43,479 nt of DNA from Oscillospiraceae bacterium. GTDB lineage: Bacteria; Bacillota; Clostridia; Oscillospirales; Oscillospiraceae. The notes beneath the pieces were generated by a model that was not told where the DNA came from, ran no database searches, and saw only the letters and a program-made list of their open reading frames with translations. Below are positions 24,498 to 32,379 of this stretch, piece after piece. Both the position numbers and the translations under genes were made by a program. The stretch's first letter is position 1, and the number at the start of each line of letters is the position of its first letter. The DNA is taken from positions 1 to 43,479 of the forward strand of contig JAJQEJ010000014.1 of the NCBI GenBank assembly GCA_021201735.1. Reading direction: 5' to 3'.

Positions 24498-24528
24498 GCC
24501 AACAACTCCTCAAGGATACATCAATATA

Positions 24529-25512
24529 TTATTTTATCACAGTTGCCCCGTCTTGACAATCCTGCATGTTAAAAAACCGCTCTCTTCCAGCCGGGAGGGT
24601 GATGTCCTTCCGCGGGACCTTGTCCCACACAAAATAGCGCGCGAGCTCCTGTGACGTCACCGGTTCAGGCTTGTCCTGCTGTCCCGCGAGCATCGCGAGA
24701 TAGCCGACCAGCGTTTCCGGGCGGAAGTGTTCCCGCAATATGCCCATGTCCAAGTCCTTGTCCCGTTTGGAGAGCCTTCTGCCGTCAGGCGAGAGGAGTA
24801 GCGGAATATGGCGGAATTCCGGCGGCGGCAGGTTCAGGCATGCGTAAAGCCACAGCTGCCGGGGCGCGGAACTGAGCAGGTCCGCGCCCCGCGCAACCTC
24901 CGTTACACCCATCAGCCCGTCATCCACCACAACCGCCAGCTGGTACGCATAGAGCCCGTCGGCGCGGCGCACAATAAAGTCGCCGCAGTCGCGCGCGAGG
25001 TGCTGGGTATAGTCCCCCATATGCCGGTCGTGTACCGTGATTTCCCGCGCCGGAACCGCAACGCGCAATGCGCAGGGGCGCTGCTGCGCCAAAGCTTCCC
25101 GCTCCCCGTCCGACAGCGTGCGGCAGTGGCAGTCGTATATCGCAGGTTCCGCTCCCCCGTGCGGCGCGGAGGCGGCAAGGCGCTCGGCGCGGGTGCAGTA
25201 GCATGGATAAATGAGTCCTTGCGCCGCGAGGGTTTCCACCGCCGCGGCATAGAGCGCGCCCCGCTCGCTCTGGCAGTACGGCCCGTTCGGTCCTCCTGCC
25301 CCATAGCCTTCCTCCCACGTCAGCCCCAGCCAGCGGAGGTCCTCCGCGAGCAGCCGCGCGTACACGTCCTTACAGCGCGCGGTGTCGAGATCCTCCATGC
25401 GGAGTACCATCTCTCCCCCCGCGGCGCGGGCTGAGAGCCACGCAAGCAGCGCAGCGAAAAGGTTTCCCAGATGCATCCGCCCACTCGGACTCGGCGCAAA
25501 CCGCCCTTTCAT
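24529..25512 (-). CDS. gluQ: Glutamyl-Q tRNA(Asp) synthetase-like protein
   Basis: A 327-aa truncated glutamyl-tRNA synthetase paralogue. The HIGH-type motif is in FAPSPSGRMHLGN, a zinc-type cluster in YPCYCTRAERL and YDCHCR, and the KMSKS-type motif in RLSKRDKDL. It lacks the C-terminal anticodon-binding domain of GltX. GluQ enzymes glutamylate the queuosine base of tRNA-Asp. The ATG at 25512 follows GGGGAGGTGG; a frame extension to 25569 has no family similarity. It sits between dpaB and trpS on the same strand. A short-form GltX remains possible but less likely. Confidence 0.85.
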   Translation of the reverse strand: MKGRFAPSPSGRMHLGNLFAALLAWLSARAAGGEMVLRMEDLDTARCKDVYARLLAEDLRWLGLTWEEGYGAGGPNGPYCQSERGALYAAAVETLAAQGLIYPCYCTRAERLAASAPHGGAEPAIYDCHCRTLSDGEREALAQQRPCALRVAVPAREITVHDRHMGDYTQHLARDCGDFIVRRADGLYAYQLAVVVDDGLMGVTEVARGADLLSSAPRQLWLYACLNLPPPEFRHIPLLLSPDGRRLSKRDKDLDMGILREHFRPETLVGYLAMLAGQQDKPEPVTSQELARYFVWDKVPRKDITLPAGRERFFNMQDCQDGATVIK

Positions 25513-25581
25513 GCTGGTTCCACCTCCCCATCTGTTACATCCATCATACCGTCTTATGGGGGGAATCACAAGCAGATATTT

Positions 25582-26175
25582 TTACCTTGCCGCGGGAAGG
25601 AGCAGCGGTTGGAGCTGCCGGCCTTCGCGCGCTTCGCGTATCGTGTCCTCGACCAGCGCAAATTCCGCGACCAGCGACGCCGGTTTTCCCTTCGGGTCGT
25701 CTTGCCGGAACGGAATAAAATAGACGTTTTTGCGGCAGAGCAGCTCCGCCATATTTCTGGCGCTGGTATACAGCCCGTCGTTGGTGCTCACCCCGATGAC
25801 GAGCGGCCTGCCGTTTCTCAGATGCGCCTTTGCCGCCATGGTCACGCTGCTGTCCGTCACCCCGGCGGCGAGCTTTGCAAGCGTATTGCCCGTGCAGGGG
25901 CAAATCACCAGCACATCGAGCAGCTTTTCCGGGCCGATCGGCTCCGCCTGCGCAATGCTGCCGATGACGTTGCGGTCACATATCCGCTCCAGCTCCCGCA
26001 GAAGATCCGGCGCCTTTCCAAACCTCGTGTTGGTCGTCGTGCAGACCTCCGACACAATGGGAACCACCGTCTTTACTTCCGCGCGCAGCCGCTCAAGCGT
26101 CCGCACCGCGCGGCTGTGGGTGCAGAAAGAGCCACAAATTGCGTATCCCACGCTGAGATCCCTCATATCCCTCAT
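25582..26175 (-). CDS. dpaB: Dipicolinate synthase subunit B
   Basis: A 197-aa flavoprotein-like subunit (SpoVFB) of dipicolinate synthase, which converts dihydrodipicolinate to dipicolinic acid in the mother cell for the spore core. Typical segments are VGYAICGSFCTHSRA, PIVSEVCTTTNTRFG, VLVICPCTGNTLAKLAAGVTDS and PLVIGVSTNDGL. The ATG at 26175 comes 2 nt after the dpaA stop, so the two subunits are coupled. A second in-frame ATG lies at 26166. Confidence 0.95.
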   Translation of the reverse strand: MRDMRDLSVGYAICGSFCTHSRAVRTLERLRAEVKTVVPIVSEVCTTTNTRFGKAPDLLRELERICDRNVIGSIAQAEPIGPEKLLDVLVICPCTGNTLAKLAAGVTDSSVTMAAKAHLRNGRPLVIGVSTNDGLYTSARNMAELLCRKNVYFIPFRQDDPKGKPASLVAEFALVEDTIREAREGRQLQPLLLPAAR

Positions 26176-26177
26176 GC

Positions 26178-27050
26178 TTACACCCCCAATTCATGCATGA
26201 TATTATAGATAACCTTCTTAATACCTTCGCCCGCCGTTGTCGGCGCGACCTTCCCCGGCAGCGACAGCGCCCAAATCACCCGGATGCCCAGCTCGGCCGC
26301 GGCGTCAAAGTCCACCCCGCCCGGTTTGGACGCCACGTCGATCACAAGGCAGTTCTGGTTCAGATCCTGCAGCGCTTCTCTGGTCAGAATGCGCGCCGGA
26401 ACAGTGTTGATCACAAGATCATACGCGCACAGCCAGCCCTCAAGCTGGTCACTGCGCTCCACGCCGTAGCCATAGGCCTCGATCCACGCGAGGTCTGCAA
26501 AACTGCGGGCCGCCACACTCACCTTTGCGCCCATAGCGTCGAGGCGGTACGCAAGCATCTTGCCTACCCTGCCGTATCCGATCACCAGCACCCGCGCGGC
26601 GTGCAGCGTAACGGGCATCTCCTCAAGCGCAATCTGAATTGCCCCCTCCGCCGTCGGCACCGCGTTGGTGACCGCCAGCTCCTCGCGGCGGAAATAATCA
26701 TATATGGTCAGGCCACGGTCATCCGCCATCGCGGTTAATTCTCCGCTTACCATACCGGCAAAAATCATCTGCTCCGGGCAGAGTAAATCCAAAATCCCGG
26801 CAACCGGCTGCCGCCGCTTGGATAGGGGCGTGTTGAGCAGACTCCCCTCCCCCAGCACCGGCAGCGGCAGGATGACACAGTCCGCAAGCCGCAGCGCTTC
26901 CAGCCCGTCTTCCATAATCACGTCGGCGGATGACTCATATTCCTCCAGCGCAAAAGTATGTACCGTGTGTTCATCTTCCAGCAGATGCTCAGCAAGCTTT
27001 CCCTGCCGCATATCGCCGCCTATGATCCAGATGTTGAGTCTTCTTTTCAT
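26178..27050 (-). CDS. dpaA: Dipicolinate synthase subunit A
   Basis: A 290-aa subunit (SpoVFA) with an N-terminal unit (IWIIGGDMRQGKLAEHL) and a Rossmann NAD(P)-binding segment (ARVLVIGYGRVGKMLAYRLDAMGAKVSV). The conserved YDYFRREELAVTNAVPTAEGAI and VIDVASKPGGVDF are present. With DpaB it makes dipicolinic acid, the Ca-chelating compound of endospores. The ATG at 27050 follows AGGAGG with 5-nt spacing. I do not see a clear sporulation-sigma promoter in 27051-27211, where the divergent gene's promoter also lies. Confidence 0.95.
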   Translation of the reverse strand: MKRRLNIWIIGGDMRQGKLAEHLLEDEHTVHTFALEEYESSADVIMEDGLEALRLADCVILPLPVLGEGSLLNTPLSKRRQPVAGILDLLCPEQMIFAGMVSGELTAMADDRGLTIYDYFRREELAVTNAVPTAEGAIQIALEEMPVTLHAARVLVIGYGRVGKMLAYRLDAMGAKVSVAARSFADLAWIEAYGYGVERSDQLEGWLCAYDLVINTVPARILTREALQDLNQNCLVIDVASKPGGVDFDAAAELGIRVIWALSLPGKVAPTTAGEGIKKVIYNIMHELGV

Positions 27051-27143
27051 GGCGTCCTCCTCCATCTTCCCAATTCAGGTGTCTATTTTTCTGTACTATC
27101 CTATTCCCTACCACGCCGTATGGTGCTCTTCCCGCGCTTTTGT

Positions 27144-27172
27144 TTGACATATACCAGAAATGGCGGTAAAAT
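27144..27172 (+). promoter_or_regulatory. Promoter of the TIGR04255-like gene
   Basis: Perfect TTGACA (27144-27149), a 17-bp spacer and TAAAAT (27167-27172), start near 27180. It lies in the divergent dpaA upstream region. Confidence 0.8.
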
Positions 27173-27211
27173 AGATTTTACTATTTTGTACAACCGGAAG
27201 GAGATATCCTT

Positions 27212-28006
27212 ATGTTCTTTGCTGAATATGATCGATATGATTATGTCAAGCCCCCCCTGCTGGAGGTCATCTGCCAGCTCCGTTTCCCTTCCATCCTCTC
27301 CATCGGCGCAACCGCGCCCGTGGCGTTTCAGGAGGCCATCCGCCAGGACTTCCCCCGGTATGAGGTGAAGGAGGAACAGCTCCCGCCAAAGGTGTCACAA
27401 GGCCCGAACCCGACGCTCCAGTCACAGCCGCCCGTTACCAACTACAATTTCATCTCTCAGGACGGCTTCTGGAAAATCAATCTGACCAACTCCTTTATCG
27501 CCCTGTCCACCCGGCAGTACCGCCGCTGGGAGGACTTTGCCGCGCGACTGGACAAGCCGCTCGCGCAGTTTATCGATATCTATCACCCCGCCTTTTTTGA
27601 GCGAATCGGCCTGCGCTATGTCAACGCCTTCTCCCGCAAGGTGCTCGGTTTGAAAGATGCGCTGTGGGACGACCTAATCCAACCGGCCTTCCTCGGCGTA
27701 CTCGGTGAGCCTGACGTGGTGGAAAATTCCGTCACCAAAAATCTGCTCAACGTTGAAATGAACCTAAGCGGCGGGTATCACTTAAAGCTCAGCACAGGCC
27801 CAGGCCTGCTGGGCGGCGGCAAGCAGGATCCGGAGGTAAAATATATTCTGGATAACGACCTGTCCCGCTCAGGCAAGGAAAAGGAGATCACCGCGGAGCA
27901 GGTTCCGGAGCATCTGGAGAAGATGCACGTCTATGCTGTGCGGGTCTTCCGCGGCGCGATCACGCAGACCCTGCACAACGCTTTGGGCGCAACGCCCAAG
28001 GAGTAA
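27212..28006 (+). CDS. TIGR04255-like protein of unknown function
   Basis: A 264-aa protein. The N-terminal YVKPPLLEVICQLRFPSI, central QDGFWKINLTNSFIALSTRQYRRW and FFERIGLRYVNAFSRK match what I recall of the sporadically distributed TIGR04255 family, which often flanks toxin-antitoxin or defence-type genes elsewhere. No partner is visible here. No signal peptide or membrane helix. The ATG at 27212 follows GGAG at about 8 nt, with a strong promoter upstream. Stop at 28006 is 30 bp before pncB, so the two may share a transcript. Confidence 0.75.
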   Translation: MFFAEYDRYDYVKPPLLEVICQLRFPSILSIGATAPVAFQEAIRQDFPRYEVKEEQLPPKVSQGPNPTLQSQPPVTNYNFISQDGFWKINLTNSFIALSTRQYRRWEDFAARLDKPLAQFIDIYHPAFFERIGLRYVNAFSRKVLGLKDALWDDLIQPAFLGVLGEPDVVENSVTKNLLNVEMNLSGGYHLKLSTGPGLLGGGKQDPEVKYILDNDLSRSGKEKEITAEQVPEHLEKMHVYAVRVFRGAITQTLHNALGATPKE

Positions 28007-28036
28007 TTTCCCCCCTGACAAACGGAGGAATGTTTG

Positions 28037-29479
28037 ATGAAAGAGCCCATGAATTACACCATGCTATGCGATTTTTATGAGCTTACTATGGGAAACGGGT
28101 ACTTCCAATCCGGCTACAGGGAGCAGATTTGCTATTTCGATGTCTTTTATCGCAGCGTCCCGGACGACGGCGGCTTTGCCATTGCCGTGGGACTCGAGCA
28201 GGTCATCCAATATATTGAAAGCCTGCGCTTCGATGCCGAGGATATGGACTACCTGCGGCAAAAACAGTGCTTTGACGAATCCTTTCTGGCCTACCTGCAC
28301 ACCTTCCGCTTTTCGGGCGACATCTGGGCGGTACCGGAGGGCACCCCCATTTTCCCCGGCGAGCCGTTTCTCACCGTGCGCGCACCCGCCATTGAAGCGC
28401 AGCTAATTGAGACCTTTGTCCTCCTGACGCTCAACCATCAGTCCCTGATCGCCACAAAGGCGAACCGCATCGTGCGGGCCGCCGAGGGCAGGCCCATCAG
28501 CGAGTTCGGCTCCCGCCGTGCGCAGGGGGCGGACGGCGCGGTTTTGGGCGCGCGCGCGTCGTATATTGCGGGCTGCGCCGGTACCGCCTGTACCCTCGCC
28601 GACCAACTGCACGGTGCCCCCGCAGGCGGCACGATGGCGCATGCGTGGGTGCAGATGTTCCCCGATGAATACACTGCCTTTGAGACCTATTGCAAACTCT
28701 ATCCGAATAACGCCACTCTGCTCGTGGACACCTATAATGTCCTCAATTCGGGCGTCCCCAATGCCATCCGGGCGTTTCAAACGGTGCTGCAACCGCAGGG
28801 CATCCAGTCTTGCGCCATCCGGCTTGATTCCGGCGACCTGGCCTATCTCTCCCGCAAGGCACGCGCCATGCTTGATCAGGCGGGCCTTACCGAGTGCAAA
28901 ATCGTCGCCTCCAATTCGCTGGACGAATATATTATCCGTGATCTGTTGCTGCAGGGCGCGGCCATCGACTCCTTTGGCGTCGGAGAGCGGCTGATTACCT
29001 CCAAAAGCGAGCCGGTTTTCGGCGGCGTATACAAGCTTGCTGCTGTGGAGGATAAAAACGGGGTGATCACCCCCAAAATCAAGGTGAGCGAAAACGCCTC
29101 CAAGATCACAAACCCCCACTTTAAAAAGGTGTACCGTATCTTTTCCAACGGCACCGGCAAGGCAATCGCGGATCTGATCACCCTGCACGACGAGGTCATC
29201 GACCCCACGCAGCCGCTCCATCTCTTTGACCCGGACGCTACGTGGAAGCGGAAGACCGTAACAAACTATACCGCCCGCTCCCTGCTCGCCCCCATCTTCA
29301 AAGACGGACGCCGGGTGTATACCTCACCGAGCATCAAGGAGATGCGCGCATATTGCGGCCAGCAGATTGCGCTTCTCTGGGACGAGGTGAAGCGCTTCGA
29401 AAACCCGCACACCTATTATGTGGATCTCTCTCAGGCGCTTTGGGATGTGAAGCAGGGCCTTTTAAAGGCCAACGGCTAA
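28037..29479 (+). CDS. pncB: Nicotinate phosphoribosyltransferase
   Basis: A 480-aa enzyme forming nicotinate mononucleotide from nicotinate and PRPP in the Preiss-Handler NAD salvage route. Segments YELTMGNGYFQSG, ISEFGSRRAQG, GTMAHAWVQMF, NATLLVDTYNVLNSG, IRLDSGDLAYLS and DSFGVGERLITSKSEPVFGGVYKL are diagnostic. ATG at 28037 has GGAGG 8 nt upstream. A terminator follows. Confidence 0.95.
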   Translation: MKEPMNYTMLCDFYELTMGNGYFQSGYREQICYFDVFYRSVPDDGGFAIAVGLEQVIQYIESLRFDAEDMDYLRQKQCFDESFLAYLHTFRFSGDIWAVPEGTPIFPGEPFLTVRAPAIEAQLIETFVLLTLNHQSLIATKANRIVRAAEGRPISEFGSRRAQGADGAVLGARASYIAGCAGTACTLADQLHGAPAGGTMAHAWVQMFPDEYTAFETYCKLYPNNATLLVDTYNVLNSGVPNAIRAFQTVLQPQGIQSCAIRLDSGDLAYLSRKARAMLDQAGLTECKIVASNSLDEYIIRDLLLQGAAIDSFGVGERLITSKSEPVFGGVYKLAAVEDKNGVITPKIKVSENASKITNPHFKKVYRIFSNGTGKAIADLITLHDEVIDPTQPLHLFDPDATWKRKTVTNYTARSLLAPIFKDGRRVYTSPSIKEMRAYCGQQIALLWDEVKRFENPHTYYVDLSQALWDVKQGLLKANG

Positions 29480-29505
29480 ACAAACAACAAACCCTTAAAA
29501 AGCCA

Positions 29506-29566
29506 GAGTACGCAAATCCGCCCCCGGCCTGCAGGGCCGCGGTTCGGATTTGCGTACTCATTCTTT
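29506..29566. terminator. Terminator between pncB and the LysR gene
   Basis: A perfect 15-bp stem (29506-29520 with 29545-29559) encloses a second G/C-rich hairpin and is followed by ATTCTTTT. It serves pncB and possibly the convergent LysR gene. Confidence 0.85.
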
Positions 29567-29582
29567 TGCTTATAGTTTGCTT

Positions 29583-30464
29583 TTACGCTTCCCCGACATA
29601 TGTCTGCGCGATTTCCACAAAGCGCCTGAGCACGGGATTGCCGCGGATGGATTTATAGACCACGCCGAAGGACACGGCGTCAAACCCGGTCACCGGGACG
29701 TAGCACAGCGCATGTTCCCGCGCAACCGGCACATCGGGCATGAGGGTAAATCCGACCCCAGCGCGCACGAGGGCAATGACATTCTCATAGCCCCCGCAGA
29801 AAAAATTCTGCGATGCCGGACGCATATGCGCGGCATGGCTCTGCACTTTAAAAACGGGGTCCGGCGCGCGCCGCGGCTCGCAGAGCACCAGATTCCCGGT
29901 CAGCTGTTCTTCCTCCAGCACTTCACAGCGCGCAAATGGATGATCCGGCGCGCAGATGCAGGCAACCGGGCATTTCAGCAGCTCGCGATACGTCCCGATC
30001 CCGCTATTGAGTACCCCGTCGCGCATGCTCAGCATGACCTGAATGTTCTCATCCTCCAGCAGGTTTTCCATCGCCTCGGCGGGAATGAGCTTGAGGTTTG
30101 GGCGCAACTGTGGAAATTCCGCGCGCAGGCGGCGCAAAATCGGGGGCAGAATATTCAACTCCAGTTGGTTGTGGCACCCAATCGCAAGAGAAAGGCGGCT
30201 CGCCTCCTCATTGTCATTGAGTCTTGCCTTAGCTGAGACTTCAATGCCCAAAATACTCGTCGCATCACCGATAAACTGCATCCCGGCCTTGGTCAGATGT
30301 ACCTTCTTTTTGCTTCGGACAAAGAGCTTTGTGCCCAGCTCATCCTCCAGCGAGTTGATCTGATGGCTGACCGCAGGCTGGGTGATTTTGAGCGCCTCCG
30401 CCGCCTTTGTAAAATTTAGAAATTCGGCGACCGCAACAAAGCATTCCAGTTGTATAGTATTCAT
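29583..30464 (-). CDS. LysR-family transcriptional regulator
   Basis: A 293-aa regulator. The N-terminal winged helix-turn-helix (residues about 4-62: FVAVAEFLNFTKAAEALKI, TQPAVSHQINSLEDELG, KLFVRSKKKVHLTKAG) is followed by a LysR substrate-binding domain. The start at 30464 (MNTIQLECF) has AAGGGG upstream. It is divergent from the ABC exporter pair starting at 30622, the usual arrangement for a LysR activator and its target; the inducer is unknown. The 157-bp intergenic DNA is very AT-rich. Confidence 0.93.
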   Translation of the reverse strand: MNTIQLECFVAVAEFLNFTKAAEALKITQPAVSHQINSLEDELGTKLFVRSKKKVHLTKAGMQFIGDATSILGIEVSAKARLNDNEEASRLSLAIGCHNQLELNILPPILRRLRAEFPQLRPNLKLIPAEAMENLLEDENIQVMLSMRDGVLNSGIGTYRELLKCPVACICAPDHPFARCEVLEEEQLTGNLVLCEPRRAPDPVFKVQSHAAHMRPASQNFFCGGYENVIALVRAGVGFTLMPDVPVAREHALCYVPVTGFDAVSFGVVYKSIRGNPVLRRFVEIAQTYVGEA

Positions 30465-30542
30465 AAAAAACACCCCTTAAAAAGCCCATCTTATTCATTA
30501 TAATAAAATTATTTTATTGTCGATAATATATTTTCATTTTAC

Positions 30543-30572
30543 TTTCAAGTTGTTTTGTTATATAACTATAAC
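30543..30572 (+). promoter_or_regulatory. Possible promoter of the ABC exporter genes
   Basis: TTTCAA (30543-30548), 18-bp spacer, TATAAC (30567-30572). Weak -35. The surrounding 30481-30580 is AT-rich with short dyads such as TTATAATAAAATTATTTTAT, a plausible regulator site. Confidence 0.35.
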
Positions 30573-30621
30573 ATAAGAAATAATGTGTGGCAAAACATTT
30601 TTCAAGGAGGTTATTAAAACA

Positions 30622-32379
30622 ATGCACACCATTCTCGCCCAACTCGGGCGGTATACAAAAAGCACCGTCCTGACGCCGGTCTTTGCCGGTCTGGAGGTTG
30701 TAATGGAGGTTCTTTTGCCCTTCATCACGGCTATGATCATCGATGAGGGGCTGCAAAAATCCAACTTACATAACATCTATTTATACGGCGCTGTGATGGT
30801 GGTGATGGCTGTTTTGAGCCTGATTTTCGGCACGCTTTCGGGCCGGTTCGGCGCACACGCATCCACGGGACTCGCGGCAAATCTGCGGGAGGCCATATAC
30901 CACAAAATCCAGTCCCTCTCCTTTTCCAACATCGACAAATACAGCACGGCAGGGCTCGTCACCCGCATGACCACCGACGTGACGAACGTCCAAAACGCGT
31001 TTATGATGCTCATCCGCGTAGTCATCCGCGTCCCGCTCACCATCATTTTCAGCCTTGTACTCTGTTTTATCATCAATGTGCAGATCAGTATGGTTTTCGT
31101 GGTGGGCATGGTCATCCTGATTGCCATTCTGCTTCTGGTGATGTTCCTTGCCACAAAGGTCTTTAACGTCGTCTTCACAAAATACGACAATTTAAACGCC
31201 AGTGTGCAGGAAAACGTCGCCGGCATCCGTGTGGTAAAGGCCTTTGTGCGGGAGGACTATGAAAACAAGAAATTCACAAAGGCGGCAAACGTCCTCTATA
31301 CGCTCTTTTCCAAGGCGGAGCGCATCCTCGCCTTCAACGCCCCCGCCATGATGCTCGTCATCTACGGGTGCATTATTTCTATTTGCTGGATCGCATCCCA
31401 TTTCATCGTCGGCGGTACGCTCACTACGGGCGAGCTCACATCCCTGTTCAGCTATGTCATGTCAATTATGATGTCGCTGATGATGCTCTCCATGGTCGTC
31501 GTGATGATCTCAATGAGCTCCGCGAGCATCCGGCGCATCAGCGAGGTGTTAAACGACACCCCGGATATGGTAAACCCCGACGCGCCGATCACCGAGATCC
31601 CAGACGGCTCCATCGACTTTAGCAACGTCGCGTTTGCCTACCAGCACAGCGAAGAGGGGAAGATGGCGCTGTCCGATATCGACCTGCATATTGACGCAGG
31701 CGAGACCATCGGGATCATCGGCGGCACCGGCAGCGGCAAGACCAGTCTGGTCAATCTCATCAGCCGCCTCTACGACGTAACCGAGGGTTCCGTCAGCGTG
31801 GGCGGGCACGACGTGCGCGAGTACGACATGGAGGTACTGCGCAATCAGGTCTCCGTCGTGTTGCAGCAAAACGTCCTCTTTTCCGGCAGCATTCTGGAAA
31901 ATCTGCGCTGGGGCAACCCGGACGCAAGCGAGGAAGAATGCGTAGAAGTATGCAAAGCCGCCTGCGCCGACGAATTTATTGAGCGCTTTCCCGAAAAGTA
32001 CAATACATACATTGAGCGCGGCGGTGCCAACGTATCGGGCGGTCAGCGCCAGCGCCTGTGTATTGCCCGCGCGCTGCTGAAAAAGCCCAGGGTTCTGATT
32101 CTGGACGATTCCACAAGCGCCGTGGACACCGCAACGGATTCCAAAATCCGTGACTCTTTTGCCCGCAACATCCCCGGCACCACAAAAATCATCATCGCCC
32201 AGCGCATTTCCAGTGTTCAGGACGCAAGCCGCATTCTGGTGCTGGAGGGCGGCCAAATCAACGGCTTCGGCACCCACGACGAGCTGATGGCGAGCAACGA
32301 GATCTATCGGGATATCTACGAATCGCAGCAGCAGGGCAGCGGCGACTTTGACACGACCCCAGGAAAGGAGGATGCATGA
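30622..32379 (+). CDS. ABC exporter half-transporter, degenerate catalytic subunit
   Basis: A 585-aa fused membrane and ATPase protein. Six membrane helices span about residues 15-310. The Walker A is GGTGSGKTS (near 367), the signature VSGGQRQRL, and Walker B LILDDSTSAVD (near 494), where Asp replaces the catalytic Glu. Such a degenerate site is typical of one subunit of heterodimeric exporters (BmrC/D and TM287/288 type). The ATG at 30622 follows AAGGAGG at 11 nt. The stop overlaps the next gene's start by 4 nt (ATGA), so the two subunits are coupled. Confidence 0.93.
   Translation: MHTILAQLGRYTKSTVLTPVFAGLEVVMEVLLPFITAMIIDEGLQKSNLHNIYLYGAVMVVMAVLSLIFGTLSGRFGAHASTGLAANLREAIYHKIQSLSFSNIDKYSTAGLVTRMTTDVTNVQNAFMMLIRVVIRVPLTIIFSLVLCFIINVQISMVFVVGMVILIAILLLVMFLATKVFNVVFTKYDNLNASVQENVAGIRVVKAFVREDYENKKFTKAANVLYTLFSKAERILAFNAPAMMLVIYGCIISICWIASHFIVGGTLTTGELTSLFSYVMSIMMSLMMLSMVVVMISMSSASIRRISEVLNDTPDMVNPDAPITEIPDGSIDFSNVAFAYQHSEEGKMALSDIDLHIDAGETIGIIGGTGSGKTSLVNLISRLYDVTEGSVSVGGHDVREYDMEVLRNQVSVVLQQNVLFSGSILENLRWGNPDASEEECVEVCKAACADEFIERFPEKYNTYIERGGANVSGGQRQRLCIARALLKKPRVLILDDSTSAVDTATDSKIRDSFARNIPGTTKIIIAQRISSVQDASRILVLEGGQINGFGTHDELMASNEIYRDIYESQQQGSGDFDTTPGKEDA

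Noticed and set aside
24498-24528. T-box leader for trpS.
   Set aside because: Only 31 bp separate gluQ from trpS, too short for a T-box.
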